NCBI GenBank assembly: GCA_900540845.1
Contig: UQHS01000021.1
Span: forward strand, 1 to 29,256
Reading direction: 5' to 3'
DNA from: an uncultured Collinsella sp.
Lineage (GTDB): Bacteria; Actinomycetota; Coriobacteriia; Coriobacteriales; Coriobacteriaceae
Length of the DNA: 29,256 nucleotides
Shown: positions 13,990 through 21,459 of the stretch, in pieces
How the letters are laid out: the number at the start of each line of letters is the position of its first letter
Position numbering within the stretch: the stretch's first letter is position 1
The notes under the pieces: generated by a model
What the model was told of the DNA's origin: nothing
The model's database searches: none
The model's input: the letters and a program-made list of their open reading frames with translations, nothing else
Program-made: the position numbers and the translations under genes

Positions 13990-14030
13990 CGGAGGGTTTT
14001 ACTGGCGGCAGTAAAGCCCTCCGATTTTTT
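13990..14030 (+). terminator. Terminator hairpin in the queT leader, candidate attenuator
   Basis: A 15-bp stem (CGGAGGGTTTTACTG at 13990-14004 with CAGTAAAGCCCTCCG at 14009-14023; one T-G wobble), a GCGG loop and six T at 14025-14030 form a textbook intrinsic terminator. It ends 14 bases before the queT start codon and the ribosome binding site follows immediately, leaving no room for a promoter downstream. queT transcription must therefore read through it. Confidence 0.88.
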
Positions 14031-14044
14031 GAAGGTGGAGAATC

Positions 14045-14734
14045 ATGAAAGACGAACTCGAAGGCGCTATTCGCGCCACGGACGACGCTGCTGCTCAGTC
14101 GGGCGACGGCCAGAGTGCCTCGCATCTCGACGGCACGCCCCGCGCTTCGCGCGCCCGCGATGTGCACTACGTCTCGCGCGTGGGCATGATCGCGGCGGTC
14201 TATGCCGCGTGCACGCTGACCACGATAATGTTCTTGGGCGGTCTTGCCTGGGGTCCCGTGCAGTTTCGCGTGAGTGAGGCCCTGTGCGTCCTCGCCCTTT
14301 TCACGCCCGCCGCCGTTCCCGGTCTCACGCTCGGCTGCGTCATCGCCAACGTCGCCAATATCGCGCTGTCTGGAACGGGCATGCTTGGCATGCTCGATGT
14401 CGTGTTCGGTTCGGTGGCGACGTTTGCGGGCGCGCTGTTCACGTGGAAGATGCACCGCCATCCGCTCGTGGCGCTCGCGGGCCCCGTGCTCGCCAACGCG
14501 CTCATCGTCCCGGCGTACCTTCCTCTGCTGCTGCAGGGCATCGGTTTCTACACGATCCCGTTCACCTCGATTTCCCTCGATGGCGCATATCCGCTCATGT
14601 ATGCCTTCGGGTTGGTCGCCACCGGTTTGGGCGAAGCGGGTATCATGTACGTATTGGGGTACCCGCTCTCGCGTTCTTTGGCAAAAACGCCGTTCATCAA
14701 GCGCGAACTTGCTCAAATGGGTACAACAAAGTAA
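14045..14734 (+). CDS. queT: QueT family queuosine-precursor transporter (ECF S component)
   Basis: A protein of 229 residues with a GGTGGAG ribosome binding site. Residues 1-45 are a polar N-terminal tail; the membrane domain (about 46-215) has five or six helices. QFRVSEALCVLALF (about 76-89), followed by GLTLGCVIANVANIALSG, matches the QueT (COG4708) signature. This is the substrate-binding subunit of an energy-coupling-factor transporter that takes up preQ1/preQ0-type precursors for queuosine in tRNA. The shared ECF ATPase and EcfT genes are not in the window. The family is classically preceded by preQ1 riboswitches (the COG4708 motif is preQ1-II). Here a strong terminator lies in the leader, but I cannot match the leader to a known preQ1 class. 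The tail of about 45 residues before the first helix is longer than usual. Confidence 0.88.
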   Translation: MKDELEGAIRATDDAAAQSGDGQSASHLDGTPRASRARDVHYVSRVGMIAAVYAACTLTTIMFLGGLAWGPVQFRVSEALCVLALFTPAAVPGLTLGCVIANVANIALSGTGMLGMLDVVFGSVATFAGALFTWKMHRHPLVALAGPVLANALIVPAYLPLLLQGIGFYTIPFTSISLDGAYPLMYAFGLVATGLGEAGIMYVLGYPLSRSLAKTPFIKRELAQMGTTK

Positions 14735-14752
14735 TTCTTGCGGTGTGATACG

Positions 14753-14802
14753 AAGAGCCGCGGGGCACACGCGTCCATCTGGACGCAGCGCCTGTGGCTC
14801 TT
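14753..14802 (+). terminator. Nested hairpin between queT and the glycosyltransferase
   Basis: An outer stem AAGAGCC (14753-14759) / GGCTCTT (14796-14802) encloses an inner perfect stem GCGTCC-ATCT-GGACGC (14771-14786). It lies 19 bases after the queT stop codon. There is no T-run beyond TT, so it may be a weak terminator or an RNA leader structure. Confidence 0.5.
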
Positions 14803-14838
14803 ACGCCTCGCCGCGCACGCATTTGGGGAGGTGGCCGC

Positions 14839-16023
14839 GTGAATCCGACAATTGTGATTCCCAGTTACTGGGCGGGCGATGCCGATGAGGTAAACGCACC
14901 CGGCGCGTACGACCATTCGTCCGACCTCTCCACGACCCAGCCCGAGTTCGGCCGCTGCCTGTCCTCACTAGAGCAGGTCCATCGCGTCCCCCGAATCATC
15001 GTGCTGCTGGTGTGCCCGCAGCCCGTCACCGCGCGCATCACAGAGCGCGTGCAGGCCATCATCGACGAGCACCCCACGCTCGAGGTCACGCTCGTCACCA
15101 ATCGCGAGGCCTCCGTCATCATCGAGCGCGTCGGCCGCATCGCCCCCAACGTCCGCGGCGAGACCGTATCCCTGCGCGGGTACGGCGCCATCCGCAACAT
15201 GGGCTTGGCCTGTGCCTCGATTCTCGGCCATGACGCCGTCGTCTTCCTCGACGACGACGAAGTGGTCCTTTCCCCCGACTTCATGGACAAGGCCCTGTAC
15301 GGCCTGGGGCACGAGACGCGCCAGCGCCTGCCCATTCTCGCCAAGAGCGGCTACTTCTACAACAAGCTCGGCTCGCCGCTCGCCGACACCACGAAGAAAA
15401 ACGGCATCACGACCCGCTGGTGGACCAAGCGCATCGAATTCAATCGCTGGATGGAAAAGGCCCTGGCGGGCACGCGCATCTCGCGCTCGAATTACGTGTG
15501 CGGCGGTTGCTTCGCGGTCCATGCGCGCGCGTTCAAGCGCGTGGCGTTCGACCCGTACATCACCCGTGGCGAGGACCTCGACTATCTGTTCAACATGCGT
15601 CTGATGGGAATGGACGTGTGGTTCGACAACGCGTGGGTGGTCAAGCACCTGCCTCCTGGCCAATCCGAGGAGGCCCCGCGCTTCATGCAAAACGTATACC
15701 GCTGGTATTACGAGCGCGCCAAGCTGCAGGCCGCCGCGCGCCGTCCCGACATCTGCTCGGTCACCGCGGCGTCGCTCATGCCCTATCCCGGCCCCTGGAT
15801 CTCAAGCGGCCTGGACGAGCGCGTGCGCAAAACGGCGCTCGTTCGCACCTTCTTCACGCGCGAGCACGCTGGCTACTGGCACATCTACCGCCACGGCATC
15901 GATGAGGCGCGTGAGTACGCGTCGGCTCACGCGAGCGACTACCTGCGTTTTGTGAGCTTTTGGCCGAGCATCATGAACGGGTTGGCAAACGACCGCACCC
16001 TTGCAGCACTTCTGGAGCGTTAA
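14839..16023 (+). CDS. GT-A type glycosyltransferase (family 2-like)
   Basis: A protein of 394 residues. A GTG start at 14839 with GGGGAGG about eight bases upstream is preferred over ATG 14794; it makes the protein begin VNPTIVIPSYW, the usual first strand of a GT-A fold. FLDDDEV (DDD at 138-140) is the metal and nucleotide-sugar binding motif, and TRGEDLDYLFNMRLMG (242 onwards, Glu245-Asp246) is the acceptor-side acidic motif. WWTKRIEFNRWM and CGGCFAVHARAF also fit. There are no membrane helices, so it is cytosolic or peripheral. Donor and acceptor cannot be told; a surface polysaccharide is likely. Its stop codon overlaps the start of the sensor kinase (TAATG), which ties its expression to the two-component system that follows. 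Confidence 0.85.
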   Translation: MNPTIVIPSYWAGDADEVNAPGAYDHSSDLSTTQPEFGRCLSSLEQVHRVPRIIVLLVCPQPVTARITERVQAIIDEHPTLEVTLVTNREASVIIERVGRIAPNVRGETVSLRGYGAIRNMGLACASILGHDAVVFLDDDEVVLSPDFMDKALYGLGHETRQRLPILAKSGYFYNKLGSPLADTTKKNGITTRWWTKRIEFNRWMEKALAGTRISRSNYVCGGCFAVHARAFKRVAFDPYITRGEDLDYLFNMRLMGMDVWFDNAWVVKHLPPGQSEEAPRFMQNVYRWYYERAKLQAAARRPDICSVTAASLMPYPGPWISSGLDERVRKTALVRTFFTREHAGYWHIYRHGIDEAREYASAHASDYLRFVSFWPSIMNGLANDRTLAALLER

Positions 16024-17423
16024 TGATCGAACACAATCCCGACCAACCCGTGCGCTCGTCGCATGAGACCGACCCCATGCTCGACAAGCAGTACCGCGCG
16101 GGGATGCTCGACGCCAGCGAGGCGCTGAGGTTACTGGCGGCGCTGGTGGTGTTCACGATGGTCGGCGTCTTCGGATACGCCATCCTCACCGGCGTGGAGA
16201 CCATCACCACCATCGCGGCGCTCGTACTGCTCGTCCTGCTCACCCTGGCGTTTATGTATGTCTTCTTTAGCCCCGACACGCTGCGCTCGCAGTACACCGA
16301 GCAGACGCTGGCCGTCGCGTCGGGCATGCTCGCCGACATCACGAGCGGCCTCACGCGCGAGAGCGCCGAGCAGATCTGCCGTCGCCTGCTGCCCGAGACG
16401 CGCGCCATGACCATCGCCGTGACCGACCGCGAGGTGGTCCTCGCGTGTGTGGGCGAGCTCGCCGACGACTTCCCCGTGGGCTCCTCTATTCACACTCCGA
16501 CCACGCGCTACGTGATCGAGCACGGCATCGCGCAGTCGTTCACGAGCGTGATGGACGTCAAGGGCGAGATGGGCAACCCGCGTTACATTCCCGCAGGCAT
16601 CGTCGCCCCGCTCAAGATTCGCGGCCAGGCGGTGGGAACGCTCAAGTTCTACTACCGTTCCGCCCGTCACGTGAACCGCACGCAGTACGCGCTCGCGTCC
16701 GGTTTCGCCGAGCTGCTGTCCACGCAGCTCACGGTCAACGAGCTCGAGCATCAGGCGGAGCTCACCGCTCGCGCCGAGGTTCGCGCACTCCAAGCGCAGA
16801 TCAACCCGCACTTCCTCTTCAACACCCTCAACACCATCGCGTCGCTCACGCGCACCGAACCCTTGCGTGCCCGTGAGCTTTTGCGCGAGTTCTCGCAGTT
16901 CTACCGCGCCACGCTCGAGAACTCCGGTCAGCTGATCCCGGTCAAGCGCGAGATCGCGCAGACGCTAAGGTATCTCAAATTCGAGAAGGCCCGCTTTGGC
17001 GATGACCGCGTGCTCGTTGAGGTCAATGTGGATGAAGATGCCGAGGACGTGCTCATTCCGGCGTTCGTCATCCAGCCGCTCGTGGAAAACGCCGTGCGCC
17101 ACGCGATGCCCGACGAGGGGTCGCTCACCATTTCCGTCAACGTGTGCCGCGCCGGCGAGAGCGCCGTCTCGATTGAGGTGTGCGACGACGGCATGGGCAT
17201 GGACGAGCAGACCGCCATGCGCCTGTTCGGCCGTTCCGTCGCGGCGCCGGACCCCAATGCGCCCCAGGGCGGCGGCGCGGGTGTCGCCATGCATAATATT
17301 TCCGAGCGCATCAAGCGTTTTTATGGTCCAAAGTCGTCCACCAGCGTGAAATCAACCCCGGGCGAGGGCACCACAATTGGGCTGCATCTCGATCTTGAGG
17401 GTAGTATGTATGACGAAGGGTAG
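16023..17423 (+). CDS. LytS-type sensor histidine kinase
   Basis: A protein of 466 residues starting at ATG 16023, inside the TAATG overlap with the glycosyltransferase stop; TGGAG precedes it. Two adjacent transmembrane helices lie at about 36-82 (LAALVVFTMVGVFGYAIL and ALVLLVLLTLAFMYVFF). A GAF-like sensor region follows (about 95-235). The His_kinase domain has the phospho-acceptor in QINPHFLFNTLN (His263), and the ATPase domain shows VIQPLVENAVRHA (N box, about 352-364), DDGMGMD and GGGAGVAMHNI. This is the LytS/YehU/BtsS class that partners LytTR regulators; family members sense membrane potential, pyruvate or cell-wall state. The signal here is unknown. The response regulator starts 75 bp downstream. 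Confidence 0.92.
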   Translation: MIEHNPDQPVRSSHETDPMLDKQYRAGMLDASEALRLLAALVVFTMVGVFGYAILTGVETITTIAALVLLVLLTLAFMYVFFSPDTLRSQYTEQTLAVASGMLADITSGLTRESAEQICRRLLPETRAMTIAVTDREVVLACVGELADDFPVGSSIHTPTTRYVIEHGIAQSFTSVMDVKGEMGNPRYIPAGIVAPLKIRGQAVGTLKFYYRSARHVNRTQYALASGFAELLSTQLTVNELEHQAELTARAEVRALQAQINPHFLFNTLNTIASLTRTEPLRARELLREFSQFYRATLENSGQLIPVKREIAQTLRYLKFEKARFGDDRVLVEVNVDEDAEDVLIPAFVIQPLVENAVRHAMPDEGSLTISVNVCRAGESAVSIEVCDDGMGMDEQTAMRLFGRSVAAPDPNAPQGGGAGVAMHNISERIKRFYGPKSSTSVKSTPGEGTTIGLHLDLEGSMYDEG

Positions 17424-17498
17424 AATAGGAAGCAGACCGTACGGACGGTGCGAGGGCGCCGGGTCTCGTGCAAAGGGTAAGAAAGGTAATCGATATTT

Positions 17499-18233
17499 AT
17501 GCTACGTGCAATGATCGTTGATGATGAGGCTCCTGCGCGCTCTGAACTTCGGTTCCTGCTTGAACAAACGGGCAAAATTGGCTCCATCATGGAGGCCTCG
17601 AGCGTGCGCGCTGCCATCGAGATGCTCATGGAGGTCCGTGTCGATGTCGTCTTCCTAGACATTTCCATGCCGGGTGCGTCCGGCTTGCAGCTGGCCGAGG
17701 GCCTCTACAAGCTAAAGAACCCGCCGTGCATCGTGTTTGTCACCGCATATAGTGACCACGCCGTCGAGGCCTTCGATGTCGACGCGGTCGACTACCTCAT
17801 GAAGCCGGTCGAGGAGGCGCGTCTCGATCGCGCCATTGAGAAGGTTATCGCGCGGGTCAAGCCCGAGCTTCCTGCCGAGCCGGCTGCGGTGAAGCCCTCC
17901 AACATCGAGCGCATCCCAGTCGAGAAGGGCGGCCGTAAGGTCCTCATCCCCGTGGACCAGATCCGCTTCATCATGGCGAAGGACGACTACTCCTGCATCT
18001 ACACGGAGGACGATCGCTACCTGTCCACGACGTCTCTGGCGCAGTTCGAATCTAAGCTCGGGGAGTTCGGGTTCTTCCGCGTCCATAGGCGCTACATCGT
18101 CAACCTCGCGGATGTCGAGGACGTCGAGACCATCGCTTCTGGCGCCATCCAGCTCGGCGTGAACGGTGTCGACGAGCGCATCCCTGTGAGTCGCCGTCGG
18201 GTGGTTCCGCTCAAGAAGGCGTTGAATCTGTAA
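17499..18233 (+). CDS. LytTR family response regulator
   Basis: A protein of 244 residues. The receiver domain (1-120) has the acidic pair in MIVDDEAPAR, phospho-acceptor Asp54 in VFLDISMPG, FVTAYSDHAVEAFDVDAVDYLMKP and the conserved Lys. A linker (120-140) leads to a LytTR DNA-binding domain (about 140-244) with RFIMAKDDYSCIYT, FFRVHRRYIVNL and IPVSRRRVVPLKKAL. LytTR domains bind pairs of about 9-bp direct repeats. The regulator is cognate to the kinase directly upstream. The last base of its last sense-stop junction forms TAATG with the next gene, so the downstream phosphoesterase is co-translated. Targets may include the operon itself; I found no clear LytTR repeat. Confidence 0.93.
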   Translation: MLRAMIVDDEAPARSELRFLLEQTGKIGSIMEASSVRAAIEMLMEVRVDVVFLDISMPGASGLQLAEGLYKLKNPPCIVFVTAYSDHAVEAFDVDAVDYLMKPVEEARLDRAIEKVIARVKPELPAEPAAVKPSNIERIPVEKGGRKVLIPVDQIRFIMAKDDYSCIYTEDDRYLSTTSLAQFESKLGEFGFFRVHRRYIVNLADVEDVETIASGAIQLGVNGVDERIPVSRRRVVPLKKALNL

Positions 18234-18688
18234 TGGCGAAGCGCATCGACATCGTGTCCGATACGCATGGGTATCTCGCCCCCGAGCTGTTGCGCGCCAT
18301 TGAGGGGTGCGACCTGCTCATTCACGCGGGCGATATCACCTCCGAGAGCAATTTTGCCGAGCTCGAGGCCAGCGTTCCCGCCGTGCGCGCGGTGCTGGGC
18401 AACAACGACGGCTATTACTCCTACGGGCCGGAGGTCAAGCGCGTCAACGAGTTCGAGTTCGAGGGCGTGCGGTTTGCCGTAAGTCATTATGAGCGGGACC
18501 TGCCCATCGCCTCGTGCGACGTGGCGGTGTGCGGGCACACGCACCGGCCCAAGATCGAGCACGGGCGTGGGTGGATGCTCATCAACCCGGGGTCTGCCTC
18601 TCTGCCGCGTGGGCGGCGCGAGGCCTCGTTTGCCCGTCTGATGGTCGAGGATGGGCATGTGCTCTCGGCCGAGATCATCGATCTCTAA
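18233..18688 (+). CDS. YfcE/MJ0936-type metallophosphoesterase
   Basis: A protein of 151 residues from ATG 18233, overlapping the preceding stop codon by one base. The full calcineurin-like metal set is present: DTHG (about 10-13), HAGD (31-34), GNND (60-63), a histidine in VSHYE, and GHTHRP (102-107) for the second metal; NPGSAS closes the fold. Small proteins of this group (YfcE, MJ0936) are metal-dependent phosphodiesterases active on artificial substrates, with physiological substrates unclear. Its position as fourth gene of a signalling operon suggests a link with nucleotide or lipid phosphate turnover, but that is speculation. A terminator follows at 18704. Confidence 0.92.
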   Translation: MAKRIDIVSDTHGYLAPELLRAIEGCDLLIHAGDITSESNFAELEASVPAVRAVLGNNDGYYSYGPEVKRVNEFEFEGVRFAVSHYERDLPIASCDVAVCGHTHRPKIEHGRGWMLINPGSASLPRGRREASFARLMVEDGHVLSAEIIDL

Positions 18689-18703
18689 CGGTTCTCAGCA
18701 TGG

Positions 18704-18733
18704 AATGCCGCGCGGTCATACGTGCGGCATTTT
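18704..18733 (+). terminator. Intrinsic terminator of the glycosyltransferase/two-component operon
   Basis: AATGCCGC (18704-18711) pairs exactly with GCGGCATT (18724-18731), with a 12-nt loop and a short T-run (18730-18733). It lies 15 bases after the phosphoesterase stop codon. Confidence 0.75.
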
Positions 18734-18793
18734 CGCTATCTACCAGCGGAAACGATATGCAAAGAGGAGCTCGAAAAAAATTTAAAAAAGTCC

Positions 18794-18823
18794 TTGCATC
18801 ATTAGCAACCGTCTGTGTATACT
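18794..18823 (+). promoter_or_regulatory. Promoter of tRNA-Asp
   Basis: TTGCAT (18794-18799) and TATACT (18818-18823) with an 18-base spacer lie 37 bases before the tRNA. An A-tract just upstream (GAAAAAAATTTAAAAAAG, 18773-18790) resembles an UP element, as expected for stable RNA genes. Confidence 0.8.
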
Positions 18824-18860
18824 AATCCTCGCAGCAAGGAGCACGTGCGAATTGCCGCCT

Positions 18861-18938
<78 letters not shown>

Positions 18939-18947
18939 TTGCAATTA

Positions 18948-18974
18948 AAGCCTCGTCTTCGGACGGGGCTTTTT
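18948..18974 (+). terminator. Intrinsic terminator of tRNA-Asp
   Basis: AAGCCTCGTC (18948-18957) and GACGGGGCTT (18962-18971) pair over 10 bp with a TTCG tetraloop, followed by five T. It lies 9 bases after the CCA end. Confidence 0.93.
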
Positions 18975-19081
18975 GCTATGAACGTTTTCTCTTCTTGTAT
19001 TCACGCGCGATCGTTTTGTTTCATGCTTTGAGTGCGCTCCTAAGTTCTCGTAAACTCCCTGCAAAACCAACAAAAACAGGG

Positions 19082-19123
19082 TATAGTACACAATTGGCAA
19101 GAACTTACTAGGGGTACTACTAG
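19082..19123 (+). promoter_or_regulatory. Probable promoter and operator of the Rrf2-type gene
   Basis: TATAGT (19082-19087) is a good -10; the -35 region is weak. Shortly downstream, ACTTACTAGGGGTACTACTAG (about 19103-19123) contains two TACTAG-like repeats and CTAG at both ends, a plausible site for autoregulation by the Rrf2 protein. The promoter is moderately supported and the operator is inference. Confidence 0.4.
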
Positions 19124-19168
19124 CCGGCGGCTCATCCCGTCGGGCCCACTCGCACGCTAGGAGAAGAG

Positions 19169-19654
19169 ATGGACATCTCCCGCAAGACAGATTACGCCCT
19201 GCGCATGCTTTCTATGCTCGCAGAGGGTGAGGACTGCTTATTATCAGTCCGCACCGCGGCGGAATCTGTCGACGTGCCGTACTCCTTTGCCCGTTCCATC
19301 CAACATGGCCTGGTCCAGGCCGGTATCATCGAGAGCCTGCGCGGCGTACGCGGCGGCATGCGGCTCAAGGTCGACCCCAAAGAGGTCACCATCCGTCAGA
19401 TCGTCGAGGCCGTTCAGGGCCCGCTTGTCATGAACGACTGCACCGCCGAGGACGGAGTCTGCCCGCGCATGGATGGTTGCTGCTATCATCCCATCTGGGC
19501 TGGTGCTCAAGAGCTGCTGCGCAGCTACCTTGACTCCGTCACGCTCGATGATGTGGTCAATCGCAAGCGCTTCCCGGCGGTCGATGCCAAGTTCACCGAT
19601 CGCGCGAGCTTCCCTTCGTACGCTCGCTGCACCGGCGGATGCTCCGATCGCTAG
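19169..19654 (+). CDS. Rrf2 family transcriptional regulator with Fe-S type cysteines
   Basis: A protein of 161 residues; AGGAGAAGAG precedes the ATG. Residues 1-75 form the Rrf2 winged helix: MDISRKTDYALRMLSMLAEG, SVDVPYSFARSIQHGLVQAGI and the wing GVRGGMRLKVDP. Cys91, Cys98 and Cys104/105 fall almost exactly where IscR carries Cys92, Cys98 and Cys104, so a [2Fe-2S] cluster is likely and the protein could sense iron-sulfur status, oxygen or nitric oxide. No isc or suf genes are nearby; the next gene, 34 bp downstream, is a MutY-like glycosylase, followed by rubrerythrin. A role in oxidative-stress control is therefore a reasonable inference. The C-terminus ends with an extra CTGGC segment. 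Confidence 0.92.
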   Translation: MDISRKTDYALRMLSMLAEGEDCLLSVRTAAESVDVPYSFARSIQHGLVQAGIIESLRGVRGGMRLKVDPKEVTIRQIVEAVQGPLVMNDCTAEDGVCPRMDGCCYHPIWAGAQELLRSYLDSVTLDDVVNRKRFPAVDAKFTDRASFPSYARCTGGCSDR

Positions 19655-19688
19655 GACGCCGCAAACGTCTTATTGAGGAGTTTCACGC

Positions 19689-20603
19689 ATGAACATGGAC
19701 CCCTTCCGTACGCTCGTTCGAACGGAAGGGGTTCGTTTGTATCGCGACCTTCCGTGGCGCCGCACGCGCGACCCATATGAGATCTGGCTGTCTGAGGTCA
19801 TGCTGCAGCAGACGCAGGTTGCGCGCGTCTTGACGAGGTGGCCCGAGTGGCTCGACCGTTTTCCCAGTGTGTTCGCCCTTGCACAGGCGGGGACCGCGGA
19901 GGTGCTGGAGGCCTGGCAGGGTATGGGGTACAATCGCCGCGCGCTGGCGCTCAAGTCGGCTGCCGAGCAGGTGGTCGAAACCTATGACGGCGAGTTCCCG
20001 CGCGAGGTGAAGCAGCTCGTGGCGCTGTCGGGTGTCGGCCCGGCCACCGCCCAGGGCATTCGCTCGTTTGCGTTTGATCTGCCCGGCGTGTATCTGGAAA
20101 CCAACGTACGCACGGTGCTGCTGCACCATCTGTTCCCCGATGTGCCCTCCGTGCCCGATCGCGAGCTCATTCCGCTGGTGGAGGCGTCGTGCCCGGCCTC
20201 GGAGGCGTCGCTGGCGGACGGGGAGGCGTTCTCGGCGGGGCCCTTCGCACAGCCCCAGGATGCGGAAGACACGCCGCGTTCGTGGTATTACGCGATGCTC
20301 GATTACGGCGCGTACCTCAAAAAGACGGTTCCCAATCCATCGCGTCGCGCTCAGGCGTACTCGCGCCAATCTAAGTTCGAGGGCTCACGCCGCCAAAAGC
20401 GCGCGGAGATCGTGCGGCAGCTGCTCGACGCCCAATCGCGTGGCGAGTCGCTCGATACCACGGCGATCCACGCGGCCCTCAACGAGGTAGAGCGCACGGC
20501 GGGGAGGCCCGCGGTGGAGATCGAACTGGTTGTCTCGATCTTGTCCGACCTGGCGCGCGAGGGCTTTTGCGCGGATTTTGACGGGTGTTGGCGTATCGCG
20601 TGA
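19689..20603 (+). CDS. MutY-like HhH-GPD adenine glycosylase lacking the Fe-S cluster
   Basis: A protein of 304 residues, with GAGGAG before ATG 19689. The HhH-GPD core is clear: LPWRRTRDPYEIWLSEVMLQQTQV with Glu36 (equivalent to MutY Glu37), MGYNRRA, and the hairpin LSGVGPATAQGI. Two features depart from MutY. The catalytic Asp (MutY Asp138, LDGNV) is Glu137 in YLETNVRT. The four-cysteine [4Fe-4S] loop is absent, replaced by a basic stretch (NPSRRAQAYSRQSKFEGSRRQKR). The C-terminal part (about 235-304) looks like a small winged-helix domain rather than the MutY NUDIX-like 8-oxoG reader. Clusterless glycosylases are known in this superfamily, so it may still remove adenine or another base, but substrate is uncertain. 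I do not give a mutY symbol. A separate Nth is encoded at 23582. Confidence 0.8.
   Translation: MNMDPFRTLVRTEGVRLYRDLPWRRTRDPYEIWLSEVMLQQTQVARVLTRWPEWLDRFPSVFALAQAGTAEVLEAWQGMGYNRRALALKSAAEQVVETYDGEFPREVKQLVALSGVGPATAQGIRSFAFDLPGVYLETNVRTVLLHHLFPDVPSVPDRELIPLVEASCPASEASLADGEAFSAGPFAQPQDAEDTPRSWYYAMLDYGAYLKKTVPNPSRRAQAYSRQSKFEGSRRQKRAEIVRQLLDAQSRGESLDTTAIHAALNEVERTAGRPAVEIELVVSILSDLAREGFCADFDGCWRIA
19700..19731 (+). promoter_or_regulatory. Perfect hairpin within the first codons of the MutY-like gene
   Basis: CCCCTTCCGT (19700-19709) and ACGGAAGGGG (19722-19731) form a 10-bp perfect stem with a 12-nt loop, starting 11 bases after the start of the ATG, followed by a moderately T-rich TTCGTTTGT. 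It could act as terminator of the upstream Rrf2 transcript, as attenuator, or as a translation-dampening structure. Confidence 0.55.
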
Positions 20604-20627
20604 CTTAGCTTTGGGTACAAGAAAAAA

Positions 20628-20651
20628 GCGCCGGGACATGCGTTCCGGCGC
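20628..20651. terminator. Hairpin between the MutY-like gene and rubrerythrin
   Basis: GCGCCGG (20628-20634) pairs with CCGGCGC (20645-20651). An A-tract precedes it, so the T-run (TTTTTTC) would follow on the minus strand; on the plus strand only CATTT follows. It probably separates the two plus-strand transcripts imperfectly. Confidence 0.5.
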
Positions 20652-20722
20652 CATTTGGCGCTGTGCGGTGTGGCGCATCGGCAGCGCTTGTGTAGCTCTA
20701 CGCCATCAAGGAGGGTATACCC

Positions 20723-21262
20723 ATGGATTTTGAGAACTCCCAGACAAAGAAGAACCTCGAGACCGCGTTTGCAGGCGAGTCCCAAGCCCATACCAAGTAC
20801 CGTTACTATTCGTCCAAGGCCAAGAAGGACGGGTTCGTCCAGATCTCCAACATCTTCATGGAGACTGCTCTGAACGAGGCCGAGCACGCCAAGCTCTGGT
20901 TTAAGGAGCTCCACGGCGGCGAGATCCCGGGTACGCTCGAGAACCTGCGCGACGCTGCCGCCGGTGAGAACTATGAGTGGACCACCATGTACGATGAGTT
21001 CGCGAAGACCGCCGACGAGGAGGGCTTCACGGCCATCGCCGCGAAGTTCCGCGGTGTCGGCGCCGTCGAGAAGGCTCACGAAGAGCGCTATCTCAAGCTT
21101 GCCGAGCGCGTTGAAAAGGGCGAGGTGTTCACGCGCGAGGGCGTGAAGGTGTGGAAGTGCCTGAACTGCGGTCACCTGCACGTGGGCCCCACCGCGCCCG
21201 AGATGTGCCCGGTGTGCGCTCACCCGCAGGCGCATTTCGAGGAGCAGGTGGTCAACTACTAA
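20723..21262 (+). CDS. rbr: Rubrerythrin
   Basis: A protein of 179 residues with a GGAGGG ribosome binding site. Residues 1-140 are the ferritin-like four-helix diiron domain, with metal-ligand glutamates in ETAFAGESQAHTKYRYY, METALNEAEHAKLWF, AAAGENYEW and VEKAHEERY. Residues about 147-175 are the C-terminal rubredoxin-like FeCys4 domain: KCLNCGHL, then MCPVCAHPQ. Rubrerythrin reduces hydrogen peroxide using electrons from NADH via rubredoxin in anaerobes. The length and both domains are standard. It follows the Rrf2 regulator and a DNA glycosylase, in keeping with peroxide defence. Strong codon bias suggests high expression. Confidence 0.97.
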   Translation: MDFENSQTKKNLETAFAGESQAHTKYRYYSSKAKKDGFVQISNIFMETALNEAEHAKLWFKELHGGEIPGTLENLRDAAAGENYEWTTMYDEFAKTADEEGFTAIAAKFRGVGAVEKAHEERYLKLAERVEKGEVFTREGVKVWKCLNCGHLHVGPTAPEMCPVCAHPQAHFEEQVVNY

Positions 21263-21459
21263 GGTTGCCATCCCTCGGTGCTCGCGTGGGACTGTGCGTC
21301 GGTTGACGTCGTAGAGCAGGAGCGGGCCCGAACATGCCAAACCGCCTCCCATGTCGCAGGCGCGAACACCGATTCGCACCGAGGCCTGGGAGGCTTCTTG
21401 TTGCCGCGGGCATATTGGCCGCGTGGCGCCTTGCCGGAGGCCATTGGGCGGCGACGGGG

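Noticed and set aside
20351..21379. Long minus-strand open frame opposite the glycosylase and rubrerythrin genes
   Set aside because: It is a high-GC shadow frame: the plus-strand proteins have clear family motifs, and the minus translation matches nothing.
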